Positions 19,693 to 29,958 of a DNA stretch of 64,000 bases are shown here, in pieces; position 1 is the stretch's first letter, and each line of letters begins with the position of its first letter. The notes beneath the pieces were generated by a model, which did not search any database, was not told the origin of the DNA, and saw nothing but the letters and a program-made list of their open reading frames with translations. The translations under genes and the position numbers were made by a program. This stretch comes from Bog-756 sp963734435 (GTDB lineage: Bacteria; Actinomycetota; Acidimicrobiia; Acidimicrobiales; RAAP-2): contig CAVTHA010000003.1 of the NCBI GenBank assembly GCA_963734435.1, positions 248,001-312,000 on the forward strand. Reading direction: 5' to 3'.

Positions 19693-20580
19693 CTACCTGT
19701 CGAAGGTGTACGGACCCAGCACGTCGAACGTCTCGATGAGTCGTTCCACGCCGTGCCGCTCCGTCCGGCGGTCCAGTCGACGGCATCGCGGGTCCGGTTG
19801 GTGCTCGGCCAGACGATGGCGGCGCAGGCCTCGAGGTAGGACGGCCCGGGCTCGACGCCGACGAACCGGCAGATGCTCGGCCAGCGACCGGCCCGGGGTC
19901 GCCGGCGAACGTCTCGTAGCGCACGTCGAGCAGCTCGGACGGGTCGAGCAGCGGCCGGACCGCTGCCACCGCGCGGCAGATCTGCTCGTACCAGGCGGTG
20001 GCCTCGGTGAGGGACATCTTGTGTCGGCGGGCCTCGGTGGCGATGTTGTCGAACGGGTTGCGGGTCACGTGCAGCACCTTGATGGGGACACCTCACCTCC
20101 CGCCGCAGCCGGTCCAAGCAGCTTCGGGCTGCTCGGCGATCTGCAGCACGGAGGACCGGGCCCGTTTGTCGCCGATGCACCCGGAGGCGCTCGTACCGGC
20201 CCTGGAACTGGTCGGGGATGTCGTACTTGTAGCCGGACCAGGTCCGGCCCATGGTCGCCGAAGTGCTGGTCCCGCTGGAGGATGAGCGAGAAGAGCTGGG
20301 ACCGGCGGAACCCGTGCCGGACGTAGCGGACGGCGTCGAGCTCGTGGGAGATGACCACCTCGGGGTGGGCGTTGAGCAAGGTCGTGCCGATCAGGGTGTG
20401 CCCGCTGCGGGAGTAGCCGATGAAGAAGCAGAAGTGCTCGAGATCCGACGAAGTCCGGGTTCCGTCGGGCGCGACAGCAGCGACGAGGCGTAGAGCATGG
20501 CCCACTGGCGCTTGCCCCGGGTCGGCCAGGTCGTGGCAGGCGGTCGCGGGATCCGCCGCTTGCGCGAGCACCGCGGTCAT
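19693..20580 (-). CDS. Sulfotransferase (frameshifted)
   Basis: About 290 residues after reconstruction. The 5'-phosphosulfate loop is FCFFIGYSRSGHTLIGTTLL, followed by NAHPEVVISHELDAVRY. The 3'-phosphate motif is VLHVTRNPFDNIATEARRH, and the C-terminal part has LLDVRYETFAGDP and FVGVEP. The final frame reads GVERLIETFDVLGPYTF and stops at 19693. These blocks match PAPS-dependent sulfotransferases acting on carbohydrates or lipids. Frame changes fall near 20260, 20170, 20090, 19890 and 19760. It begins 18 bases after the end of the GT4-like gene on the same strand, so the two are likely co-transcribed. Confidence 0.7.
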
Positions 20581-20598
20581 CGCCCGGGTTCCCTGTCG

Positions 20599-21821
20599 TC
20601 ATTTTTCGGAGGCTATGGTCACCGAACAGGCCCGGCGCTCCGTCCCGATCCGGATGGGGCATCCGGCCGGCGGCCGGCCGGAGCGGTCGACGTCCACCAG
20701 CGGCTGGAGGAGCGCCAGCCACCGCGTCGCCCACCGCGGCCAGGCTGAAGTTGTCCACGCACCGCTGCCGGGCCGCCCGGCCCATCGCCGATCGGAGCTC
20801 CGGATCGTCGACCAGCCTGGCCGTGGCCGCCGATCATGGCCGGCCAGGTCGTCGACCGGGACGACGAAGCCGGTCTCACCGTCCTTCACGATCGACGGCG
20901 ACGCCGGGCACGGCGGTGGCCACCACCGGCAGCCCGCTCAGGCCGGCCTCGATGAGGACGCCGGGCATGCCTTCACCGGCCGGCCGGCTGCAGAAGCACC
21001 ATGACGTCGGCCCGCCGCATCTGCTCGGCGACATCGGAGCGCGAGCCGAGCAGCTCGACGTCGGCCGCCTCCGGCCGGCCCGACCACCGCCTCGGCGCAG
21101 GGGGCCGTCGCCGATGAGCTCGGCCTCGCAGCCGGAGTCCCCTGTGCCCGCAGCCGGGCCACCACCTCGATGAACCGGTCGGGGCGCTTTGCCGCTGGTC
21201 AGGGCACCCACGAAGAGCACCAGCGGCGGATCGGGCTCGGCCCGTGGTCCGGTGCGGCGGATGGAACGACCTCGGGTCGCGACCGTTCGGGGCCAGCGCC
21301 GACCCGCGCGGTCGGCACCCCGAACCGGTGTGACGCACTCGTCGAGGACCTCTTCGCCCTCGGCGGCCACCACGTCGGCCCGGGCCGTCAGGTGCCTCCA
21401 CAGTCCGAGCTGGAGCCGGCGCTCCGCGACCGGAGTAGGTGCCGATGGCGTAGTAGACCAGCGGCCGCCGACGCCCGACCATGGCCGGCACCAGGTACTT
21501 CAGCGGCTCGCTGCCGTGGGCCACGACGACGGCGGGATCGAGGCGGTCGAGGGTCGACCGGAGGCGGAACACGAGGCCGAGGGTCGAATCCGACCCCGGG
21601 CGTGCCCCGCCCGGGATGGCCGAGGGAGAAGTCGGCCGCCACCTCGGCCGGCCCGTCGAACAGGCTGAGCACGCGATGGATGGCGGACGCCCGGGGCGTC
21701 GAGCTGGTCGGCCAGGGCCCGGGCCTCGACGCTGGGCGCCGCGGGCCACGGTGGTCGGGATGACGTGCAGCACGAGGGGCGGGTCGGCCGCCTCGGCTCG
21801 ACTCGGTGATCGGTCGGTCAT
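20599..21821 (-). CDS. GT4-family glycosyltransferase (multiply frameshifted)
   Basis: About 400 residues after reconstruction. Retaining GT-B enzyme that adds a sugar from an NDP-sugar. The N-terminal domain has LVLHVIPTTVARGAQR, LRSTLDRLDPAVVVAHGSEP and KYLVPAMVGRRRPLVYYAIG. The donor-binding C-terminal domain has VELLGSRSDVAEQMRRADVM, GVLIEAGLSGLPVVATAVPG and GETGFVVPVDD, the usual E(x)7E region and the segments after it. Many single-base shifts occur (about one per 120 bases). It precedes a sulfotransferase on the same strand, which suggests its sugar product is sulfated; that link is inferred. Confidence 0.7.
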
Positions 21822-22005
21822 GCGTCTCGCGTCATCTGCGGGCCCCCTGCCGCTGCCGGCCCACCCGGCGCCGAGACCCTACCAGTCGGATGGCGTTCGG
21901 AGCCTCCTCCGCTACCATCGCGAGATTCGACGAGACCGAGCGGCCGGTGGGCCTCGGCGGGCAGCCGGCCGTCGAACGGGCCCGGCGCCGACCTGAGGGA
22001 CGTCG

Positions 22006-23305
22006 ATGAGAACCTTGGTGATTGCCGGTGAGTACCCGTGGCCGGAGAACACCGGGCTCGCGGATCCGGTTGGCCATGGTCCTGCGCGGCCTGCGACGGT
22101 GCGGACCGACCGAGCTGTTCTCGGTGGTCTCCAAGTTCCGCGAGGAGTTCGGCCCACCCGACCAAGTCGCTGGAGCTGGCCAAGGTGGGCCGGGTCGGAT
22201 TCGACAACCGATCGCCGTCGGCCCTCGGCCTGGTGCCCGCCCTCGCTGCGGCCGGTCGATGCCGCATCGGCCTGCCCCGGCGGGACCGGCCCGCGTGCAG
22301 CGGGCCCTGGCCCGGTTCATGTCCGGCCGCTACGACCTGGTCTGGTTCTTCGGGCCGCGCCCGTGGGTGCTGGCCGGCAAGCCGGTGTTCGCGCCGACCG
22401 TCCTCGACCTCGACGACCTGGAGGACGAGAAGATCCTGGCCCGGCTGTCCGTCCCCGGCCCCCCCGCCGCCGGTCCGCTCCGAGCGGCTCCGGCGGGCCG
22501 GGGCCACCCTGGTGTCCGAGGACGAGGTCCGTCGGTGGCGCCGACTGCACCGACGGAGCAGCCGGCGCGCGGCGCCGTGGTGGTGTGCAGCCAGCCTCGA
22601 TGCCCAGCGGGCCGTCGGCCAGCGGCGTGCAGCAGGTGGAGGTGATCGCCAACGGCTATCCGGCCGTCGCCCGTCCGGTCGGACGGGTCGCCGTCGGCAC
22701 GCCCGCCCACCGTCCTCTTCCAGGGCCTGCTCCGGTACCCGCCCAACATCGACGCGGCCCGGTGGCTGGCCGGACGAGGTCGGGCCCGGCCCTGCGGGCG
22801 CTGGTCCCCGACGTCGAGATCCGGTTGGTCGGGGAGCACCCACCCGAGCTCGACGGCACTGGACGACCCTCCCCGGGTCACGGTGACCGGCCGGGTGCCC
22901 GACATGGCGACCGAGCTGGCCCGGGCCGACGTGGTGGTGGTGCCGGTCCGCTACGGCAGCGGCACCAGGCTCAAGATCCTCGAGGCGTTCGCCCAGCGGG
23001 TCCCGGTGGTGTCGACCACGCTCGGCGCCGAGGGGCTCGGCGCCGAGGACGGCGTCCACCTGCTGCTCGGGCGACACCGCCGCGGACCTGGCCGAGGCCT
23101 GTGCCCGCCTGCTGCGCGAGCCCGAGCTGCGGGAGGCGATGGTGTCCCGGGCCCACGACGCTCTTCCTCGAGCACTTCCAGAGCGAGGTCATCGAGCAGG
23201 AGGTGGCCCGGTTGGCCCGCGGAGGTGGCCGGCGGCGGACCGGTGAGCGTGCCCCGGGCTGATCCGTCACCGCCGGTCAGGACGGGCAGGGCGTCAGTAA
23301 CATGA
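22006..23305 (+). CDS. GT4-family glycosyltransferase (multiply frameshifted)
   Basis: About 425 residues after reconstruction, starting MRTLVIAGEYPWPENTGSRI with TGAGGGA as ribosome site. The donor domain contains VEVIANGYP, PTVLFQGLLRYPPNIDAARW, then LVPDVEIRLVGEHPPELD, VTVTGRVPDMATELARADVV and VPVRYGSGTRLKILEAFAQR, the typical pattern of the PssE/ExoL-like GT4 group (Glyco_trans_1_4). The order GTRLKILEAFAQRVPVVSTT with GAEGL is diagnostic. It is cytoplasmic and adds a sugar to the growing repeat unit. The last frame, ending near 23305, continues the helix after the final shift at about 23220. It is followed after 6 bases by the WbsX-like gene, in the same direction. Confidence 0.72.
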
Positions 23306-23311
23306 CCGGCG

Positions 23312-24390
23312 ATGGAAGTCCTCGCCCTCTACCTCCCCCAGTTCCACCCGATCCCCGAGAACGACCGGTGGTGGGGGAAGGGCTTCACCGAGTGGACCAA
23401 CGTCACCCGGGCCGTGCCCCTGTTCCGGGGCCACGTCCAGCCGCACCTGCCCGCCGATCTCGGCTTCTACGACCTGCGGGTGCGCGGAGGTCCGGGAGGC
23501 CCAGGCCGACCTGGCCCGGCCGCCACGGGGTGACCGGCTTCTGCTACTGGCACTACTGGTTCGCCGGGCACCAGCTCCTCCAGCGACCATTCGACGAGGT
23601 GCTGGCCTCCGGGCGCGCCCGACTTCCCCTTCTGCGTGGCCTGGGCCAACCAGAGCTGGTCGGGGATCTGGCACGGGGCGCCCGACCGGGTCCTGATCGA
23701 GCAGACCTATCCGGGTCCCGACGACGACCTCGAGCACTTCGCCTCACCTCCGGACCGCCTTCGAGGACCCCCGCTACATCACGGATCGCCGGCCGACCCG
23801 CTGCTGTTCGTCTACCAGCCCGGCGCACCTCCCCGAACCGGCACGATTCGTCGACCGGTGGCAGAAGATGGCCCACGATGCCGGTCTCGGCGGGCTGTAC
23901 CTGGTGGCGTCGCTCGGCGAGTCGAACTACCGGTCCCACGTGGAGCGACGGCTTCGACGCCGCCGTCCACTACCAGTTCCCCTTCGGTCGCGACGCCGAC
24001 GCACCTGGGTGCGGGAACGGCTGCTGGCCCGGGGGCTCGGCCACGGCCCGATGCACTACCCCTACCCCGACACGCCCGCCGACCCGCCGCCCGGACTCGG
24101 CGGCCGGCTCTTCCCGAGCGTCTACCCGAACTGGGACAACACGCCCCGCCTGGGCCGACGGGGCCTGGTGGCCACCGGGTCGACCCCGGAGCGGTTCGGG
24201 CGCCACGTGCGCCGGGCCATCGAGCTGGCCTCGGCCAACCCTGCCGGCGAGCAGGTCGTGGTCATCAAGTCGTGGAACGAGTGGGCCGAGGGCAACTACC
24301 TCGAGCCCGACACCGAGTTCGGGCTGGGACGGCTCGAGGCCCTCCGCACCGAGCTCGCCCGTCCGCCGGGTCGGGGCCGCCTCTCCGTGA
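23312..24390 (+). CDS. WbsX-like glycosyltransferase/hydrolase-fold protein (multiply frameshifted)
   Basis: About 355 residues after reconstruction. The N-terminus is almost perfect for the WbsX family: LALYLPQFHPIPENDRWWGK then GFTEWTNVTRAVPLFRGH and HLPADLGFYDLR. Later blocks are GVTGFCYWHYWFAGHQLLQR, FCVAWANQSWSGIW, a Gln/Tyr-rich YHYQFPFGR-like region, FPSVYPNWDNTPR and VVIKSWNEWAEGNYLEPD. The fold resembles GH99-type barrels. WbsX proteins occur in O-antigen and rhamnan loci and are assigned to glycosyl transfer, though direct evidence is thin. The end is placed at a stop near 24390, 12 bases from the convergent GT4 gene. Confidence 0.75.
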
Positions 24391-24402
24391 CCGGGCCCCG
24401 GG

Positions 24403-25587
24403 TCAGCTCCGGGCGGCGAGCAGCCCGAGGTAGATGTCCTCGATCTCCGGCGCGGCCCGGGCGATGTCGTACCTGGCGCTGTCGGCCATGGCCTGGCGGC
24501 CGAGCCGGTCGCGGAGCTCGGGGTCCGAGCTCATCCGCTCGAGGGCGTCGGCCAGCAGGACCGGGTCGCCCGGAGGCACGACCAGGCCGTTCACGCCGTC
24601 GGTGACCACCTGGGGCACGCCCCCGACCGACGGTGGCCACGATGGCGGCGCCCACGCTGGCCGCCTCCATCAGGACGACGGGAAGGCCCTCCTGGTGGGA
24701 GGGGAGCACGAACGATGTCGGCCGCGGTCAGCAGCTCCAGGGCGTCGTGGCGGTGGCCGAGGAAGAGGAACCGCTCGCCCAGCCCGAGCTGGCCGGTGCC
24801 GGGCCGCCAGCTCGCCTGGCCTGCGACCCCCTGACCGGCGGCCGCGAACCGGACGGGCAGCGCCCCGCTCGACCAGCAGGCCGGCGGCGTCGAGCAGCAC
24901 GTCGTAGCCCTTCTCCGACCGGAGGTTGGCCACGGTGACCACCAGCAGGTCTCCGGGCGGGACGCCGAGCTCGGCCCGCACCTCCCGCGGACCTGCCTGG
25001 CGACGGTCGACCATCGGCCGCGGACCGGGACAGGTCGACGCCGTGCACCACCACCCGGGCCCGTGGGCGGAGGGCGCGGGGGAGGGCGTCGTAGGCGGCC
25101 TGGGACACGGCCACCAGGGCCCGGTCGAACCGGACGGTGGCCCGGTTGAGCATCTTGACCAACACGGCCACCTTGTTCCACAGGCTGTGCTCGGTGTAGA
25201 TGGTCACCGGCCGTCGATCCGACGGGGCAGGGTGGCCACCACCAGCCGGCCCAGCGCCGCGGTGTAGGGCAGGTGGAAGTGGACGATGTCGAAGGGTCGC
25301 TCGAGCAGCAGGCGGCGGAAGGCCGCCATCCACCGGAGGTCCAGGTTGCCGGTGGCGCCGAGGGAGTGGACCGGGGTGCCGCCGGCGGCGATGGTGGCGG
25401 CCAGCGCGTCCTCGGCCGTCGAGGACGTAGGCCACCTCGTAGTCGAAGGAGCGGTGAGTCGCTGGCCGCCACCAGGTCGACCACCAGGCGCTCGGCTCCG
25501 CCGTAGCCCGAGGCTCTTGATGGCCAACAGCACCCGGTACCGAGGCCGTTGAGCTCGGATGTCCTGGGCTGCTCCGGGTGCCGGCAC
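24403..25587 (-). CDS. GT4-family glycosyltransferase (multiply frameshifted)
   Basis: About 385 residues after reconstruction. The N-terminal motif YRVLLAIKSLG then YGGAERLVVDLVAA is the acceptor-side GGAE loop of GT4 enzymes. FDIVHFHLPYTAALGRLVVA and TIYTEHSLWN follow. The donor domain has VVHGVDL, LGVPPGDLLVVTVANLRSEK, GYDVLLDAA, FLFLGHRHDALELLTAADIV and the C-terminal VVTDGVNGLVVPPGDPVLLA. The enzyme is cytoplasmic and adds one sugar to the repeat unit. The start is a GTG. About ten single-base shifts are needed to read it through. It is convergent with the WbsX-like gene and divergent from the ABC permease. Confidence 0.72.
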
Positions 25588-25716
25588 GCGCCGATGTTAG
25601 CGGTGGGCGATCGGTCCGGACGTGGCCCTTCGGGGCCGTGCCGCGATATCCTGTGGCGGCGCACTGCATGCGCGTATCGGCCCGGAGTCAGGGGCCCAGG
25701 GGGGTAGTGTCGGCCG

Positions 25717-26713
25717 ATGACAGCACTGGATTCCACGCTGAGGTCGACGCGCTCGTCGGTGACCGACGTCTCGTCGGTCCCCGACGAGCCGCCTGCCGAG
25801 CATCCTCTACCGCCACAAGGTCCGGTTCATCGAGTCGATCCGGACGCTGTGGGCCCACCGCGAGATCATCTACACCCTGGCCGAACGCGACTTCCGGGCC
25901 CAGTACAAGCAGGCCACGCTCGGGATCCTGTGGGCGGTGCTCAGCCCGGTGGCCATCCTGGTCCATCTTCGTGGTCGTCTTCTCCAAGGTCAAGTCGCTG
26001 GTCAGTCCCGGGGGTCGCCCTATGCCCTCTACGCCTTCGTGGGCATCCTGTGCTGGAGCTTCTTCGCCGCGGCGCTCGGGACCGGCGGGCAGCTCGCTGC
26101 TCACCAACAAGGCGCTGCTGGCCAAGACCCAGTTCCCGCGGGAGTGCTTCCCGCTCGAGACCATGCTGGTCCAGGCGGCTCAACACGGTGATCTCGTGGA
26201 TCCCGCTGACCATCCTGTTCGTCCTCTACGGGCGGGCCCCGGCCGTCACCACCGTCTGGGTCCCGCTGTTCATGGTCATCGAGGTGGTCTTCGCCGCCGG
26301 GGTCACCCTGGCCATCTCCAGCATCATCGTCCAGATGCGCGACCTGCTCCAGGTGCTCCCGCTGATCATCTCGCTCGGCCTGTTCGCCACCCCGGTGATC
26401 TGGCCCTTCTCCGAAGATCCCGACGACGTACCACGTCGCCGGCGGGCACCACGTGCACCAGGTGGTGGTGAACGGCCACGTGGTCACGTCGCCGCCCACT
26501 GGGTGGGGGGCTTCAACATCAACCTCCAGATCGTCTACGGCTTCTTCAACCCGCTCGGCCCGATCATCGACAACGCCCGGCGCACCTTGCTGCTCGGCCA
26601 GTCGCCGAACTGGTCGCTGGTCGGCGTGGCCGCGCTCGGGCTCGGTCCTCTACCTCGTCATCGGCTACCGGATCTTCAAGCGGTTGGAGGTGAACTTTGC
26701 CGACATTGCCTGA
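25717..26713 (+). CDS. ABC-2 type polysaccharide export permease, Wzm-like (multiply frameshifted)
   Basis: About 325 residues after reconstruction. Inner-membrane permease exporting lipid-linked polysaccharide. The cytoplasmic N-terminus ends in the family block LAERDFRAQYKQATLGILWA then VLSPVAILV. Further membrane segments are YALYAFVGILCWSFFAAALG, IPLTILFVLYGRAP, VFAAGVTLAISSIIVQMRDL and IISLGLFATPVIWPF. The motif NPLGPIIDNARRTLL is typical of Wzm. Single extra bases can be placed at about 25964, 26090, 26179, 26416, 26645 and a further shift near 26500. Its stop overlaps the start of the ATPase gene, so the two are coupled. Confidence 0.85.
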
Positions 26714-27894
26714 CGGGACCGTCCAGGTCGAGCACGTCTGGAAGAAGTTCCGGGCCGACCGGACGGTGCCGAAGTTCTACGACCAGATGAAGCGGTTCGG
26801 GAACTCGATCGGCACCGGGGGCCGCCACGACTACCGGTGGGTGCTGAAGGACGTCAACCTGCGACGTCCCGCCGGGGGGGACCCTGGCCCTGATCGGCAT
26901 CAACGGCTCGGGCAAGACCACCCTGCTGAAGATCATCAGCCAGGTCACCTACCAGTCGGCCGGCCGGTGCGACGTGCAGGGCCGGATCGGCGCGCTGCTG
27001 AGCGTGACCAGCGGCATCCAGCCCGAGCTCGTCGGGACGGGAGAACGTCTTCCTCTACGGCGCCGTCCTCGGCATGGGCCGCCAGACCATCCGGAAGCGG
27101 TTCGACGAGATCGTCGAGTTCGCCGGACTGAGCGACGCCATCGACCGGCAGGTCAAGTTCTACTCGATGGGCATGCAGATGCGGCTCGGGTTCTCCATCG
27201 CCGCCTTCCTCGAACCCGACGTCCTGCTGGTCGACGAGGTGCTCTCGGTCGGCGACGCCAACTTCCAGCAGAAGTGCCTCAACCGGATCGGCGAGGTGGT
27301 GCGGCAGGGCACCACCCTGCTCTACGTCTCCCACGACCTGGCCTCGGTCGAGGCGTCGTGCGAGCGGGCCGTGTGGCTGGCCGACGCCGTGGTGCTGGCC
27401 GCCGGGCCCGACCAAGGAGGTGGTCAGCAAGTACCGGTCGGCGGTGGAGCAGAACGCGGCCCTGACCACGTCCACCGAGGGTGTGGTCCAGGTCCTCAAG
27501 GCCGAGATCGAGGCGGCCGACGGCGGGCCAGGTCCGATCGGAGTGCGACCTCGACGTCTGCCTGACCCTGAACTCGCCCGAGGCCTACGACGCCAACTTC
27601 TTCATCGGTGTGTCCCAGGGCACCGCCTTCCCGATGTTCATCGTCCGCTACAGCGGGTCCTTCCCGGCCGGCGACTTCGAGGTCCGGTGCCGGTTGCGCA
27701 ACGTGCCCCTGGCCCACGGTCGGTACTCCCTGTGGCCGGCCATGTCCGGCCACCTGGCGGGAAGGGCAAGCCGCTGCTGCCCTGGAGGCCGGTGACCTCG
27801 TTCGACGTCATGGGCCCGGACCTCCCCAAGCTGCCCGAAGGGCGTCATGGTCCTGTCGCCGGTGTACGTGGGGGCCGACTGGGAGGTCAACTGA
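26697..27894 (+). CDS. ABC transporter ATP-binding protein with C-terminal glycan-binding domain, Wzt-like (frameshifted)
   Basis: About 395 residues after reconstruction; energises export by the adjacent permease. Walker A is ALIGINGSGKTTLLKII and the signature region is KFYSMGMQMRLGFSIAAFLE, with Walker B DVLLVDEVLSVGD and the H-loop VSHDLASVE. The RENVFLYGAVLG block before the signature is typical of polysaccharide exporters. After about residue 245 comes a Wzt-C-like beta domain (CDLDVCLTLNSPEAYDANFF, FPAGDFEVRCRLRNVPLAHG), which in homologues binds the chain end. Start is TTG 26697 behind GGAGG, overlapping the permease stop. Extra bases lie near 26880, 27037, 27408 and 27529, and one base seems missing near 27755. 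Confidence 0.87.
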
Positions 27895-28794
27895 CCGTGG
27901 GCCGGACGCCGTCAGGGCTGCTCGTCGGCGACCCGGGCGGGACCGTGGTCAGGGGAAGAAGACCCGCTGCCCGGATCGAGCCCCGCAGTCTCCCGGTGCG
28001 CATCCCGGCGGCGTGGGCCCACTGGTCGCGCAGTTCGGTCCGGGCGACGAGCAGGGGCGCCCGGGTGAGCAGCCAGAGCCACGACCTGGCCGCACCGCGC
28101 CAGATCGGGCCGGGCGCCGCCGGCCCGGTGCCGGCGGTAGAGGGCGGGCCGCTGAGCCCGTAGGCGGTCCCGTGCCGGAAGACCTCGCGCGAACCCGGGC
28201 TGCTCCCGCTTGGCCACCACGGCGTCGGTGGCCACCGCGAACCGGAACCCCGCGAGCTGCAGGCGCCAGCACAGGTCGATGTCCTCGCCGACTGGCAGCT
28301 CCTCGGCGAACCCGCCGACCTCGTCGAAGGCGCTCCGCCGCACGGCCAGGTTGGCCCCGAGGCCGGCGGGCAGGAAGCCGAGCTGCTGCGGTGGCGGCGG
28401 GCTGGAGAGGCGAGGCCGGGCCGACCGTTGAGCGACCAGAAGTCGAAGACCCCGGCGACCACGTCGGCGTCGCCGAGGCTTGGCGCACAGGCCGCCAGCC
28501 AACCCGGCTGCGACCACGTCGTCGGCGTCGCAGAAGGCCAGCAGGTCGCCGCCGGCCGCCTCGCACGCCGGCGTTCCGGGCCGCGCCCGGTCCGGCGACG
28601 TCGGAGGCGTCCACCCACCGGACGTGGTCGTGACGGTCGGCCCAGCGCCCGGCCACCGCGGCGCTGCCGTCGGTGGATCCGTTGTCGACCACGACCACCT
28701 CCCACTCGTCGACGCACTCCTGGTCGACCAGGGCCTGGAGCTGGTCCTCCAGCCAGGGCATGGCGTCGCGCACCGGGACGACGACGCTGATCAC
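27887..28794 (-). CDS. GT2-family glycosyltransferase (frameshifted)
   Basis: About 300 residues after reconstruction. Inverting GT-A enzyme, start GTG: ISVVVPVRDAMPWLEDQLQA and WEVVVVDNGSTDGSAAVAGR carry the nucleotide-binding aspartates, then VAGPGAARNAGV. A DxD-type motif lies near FCDADDVV in the rebuilt frame, and GANLAVRRSAFDEVGGFAEE and GEDIDLCWRLQLAGFRF are the acceptor-side blocks with the catalytic ED. It lacks membrane segments. It is convergent with the Wzt-like gene, overlapping its end by eight bases, and divergent from the next GT2 gene across about 148 bases. Confidence 0.72.
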
Positions 28795-28942
28795 CGGTCG
28801 GCCCGACCTGTCCGGCGTCCGGTCCCACGCCGTCTGCCATCATCCGGCTCCCCATTCGACTGTCCGACGGCCGCGATGCGCGGCTGAACACCAGGCGTGG
28901 CCGCCAGCGTCGCGGCGATTAGCCTAACGCCGTGAGGGCACG

Positions 28943-29945
28943 ATGACGGCGGATCGAGGACGCCGGTCGCGAGCCCGACGGGCCGACGGGCCGCCGCTGG
29001 ACAGGTCACCGCCGTCGTCCTCACCCACATGCGACCGGGCCTGGCCGGCGAGGTGACCCGGTCGCTGATCGACGTCGAGGGCTTCGTCCCGACCGGATCG
29101 TCGTGGTGGTCAACGGCGTCGGCGGTCTCGACGACCCGGCACCTCGAGGCCAGGGTCAGGATGGTCCGGCTGGCCGGCAACACCGGACCGGCCGGCGGCT
29201 TCCGGGCCGGCCTGATCGAGGCGTTCTCGGATCCGACCACCCGGTGGGCCTACCTCTGCGAGGACGACATCGGTCTCTTCGACCTGCCCCGGCCCCGTCT
29301 CGCCGACCTGGTGGACCGGGCCGGGGCTCGCCGGCCGCGATCCCGACCGGGGCGCGTGGTGGCCTACGGGCGGACCTTCGTCGGGCGCGGTACCCACACC
29401 GTCAACCTGGTCCCGCCGCCGGGGCCGCCCGGCGGAGCTCACCCCGGTGGACGTGGCCTGCTGGGGTGCCACCCTGGTGTCGCGGTCGGTCGTCGACGCC
29501 GGGGTGCTGCCCGATCCCGAGTGGTTCTTCGGGCTCGAGGACTTCGACTTCTTCTGCCGGGTGCGCGAGGCGGGGTTCGAGGTGCTGGTCGACGACGTCG
29601 CCGCCCGTCAGGTGGCCGGCGACCAGACATCGACGGGCCGGGAGGAGGCACTGGAGGACCGCCGACCCGACCGACGACGACGAGGCCTGGCGCTCCTACT
29701 ACCACGCCCGGAACTCGTTCGCCCTGATCCGCCGGCACGGTCGGCCCAGCTGGTACGCCTGGCAGCTGGCCTACTCGGCCCGCCAGCTGCAGACGGCCGG
29801 CAGCCGGGCCGAGCGCGCGGCCATCGCCCACGGCCTGTGGGACGGCGCCCTCGGCCGGATGGGCGAGAACCCCCGTTACGGCCGCCGGGTGGGGGAGTTC
29901 GGCCGGCCCAACGATTCTGAGCCCGGGTCTCCGGCGACGACGTAG
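28943..29945 (+). CDS. GT2-family glycosyltransferase, GlfT2-like (frameshifted)
   Basis: About 330 residues after reconstruction. N-terminal VTAVVLTHMRPGLAGEVTRS, RIVVVVNGVGGLDDP and MVRLAGNTGPAGGFRAGL are typical of the group that includes galactofuranosyl and rhamnosyl transferases. WAYLCEDDIGLF carries the acidic metal-binding site, and FGLEDFDFFCRVREAGFEV the catalytic acid. The C-terminal helical part (WRSYYHARNSFALIRRHG) is nearly intact and ends at 29945. The ATG at 28943 follows GAGGG. It has the same layout as the gene at 39476 (same fold, WKYYYETRN equivalent). It ends 13 bases before asnB, probably in the same operon. Confidence 0.75.
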
Positions 29946-29958
29946 GGACACCGTCTCC

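Noticed and set aside
17590..29940. Programmed ribosomal frameshifting across the glycan genes
   Set aside because: There are dozens of shifts in both strands, without slippery sites or downstream structures in common, and the same functions are encoded in one frame in known families. Sequence error is far simpler.
17590..29940. Decayed genomic island or pseudogene graveyard
   Set aside because: Between shifts the proteins keep all motifs and have no stops; true decay would show substitutions, stops and larger deletions.
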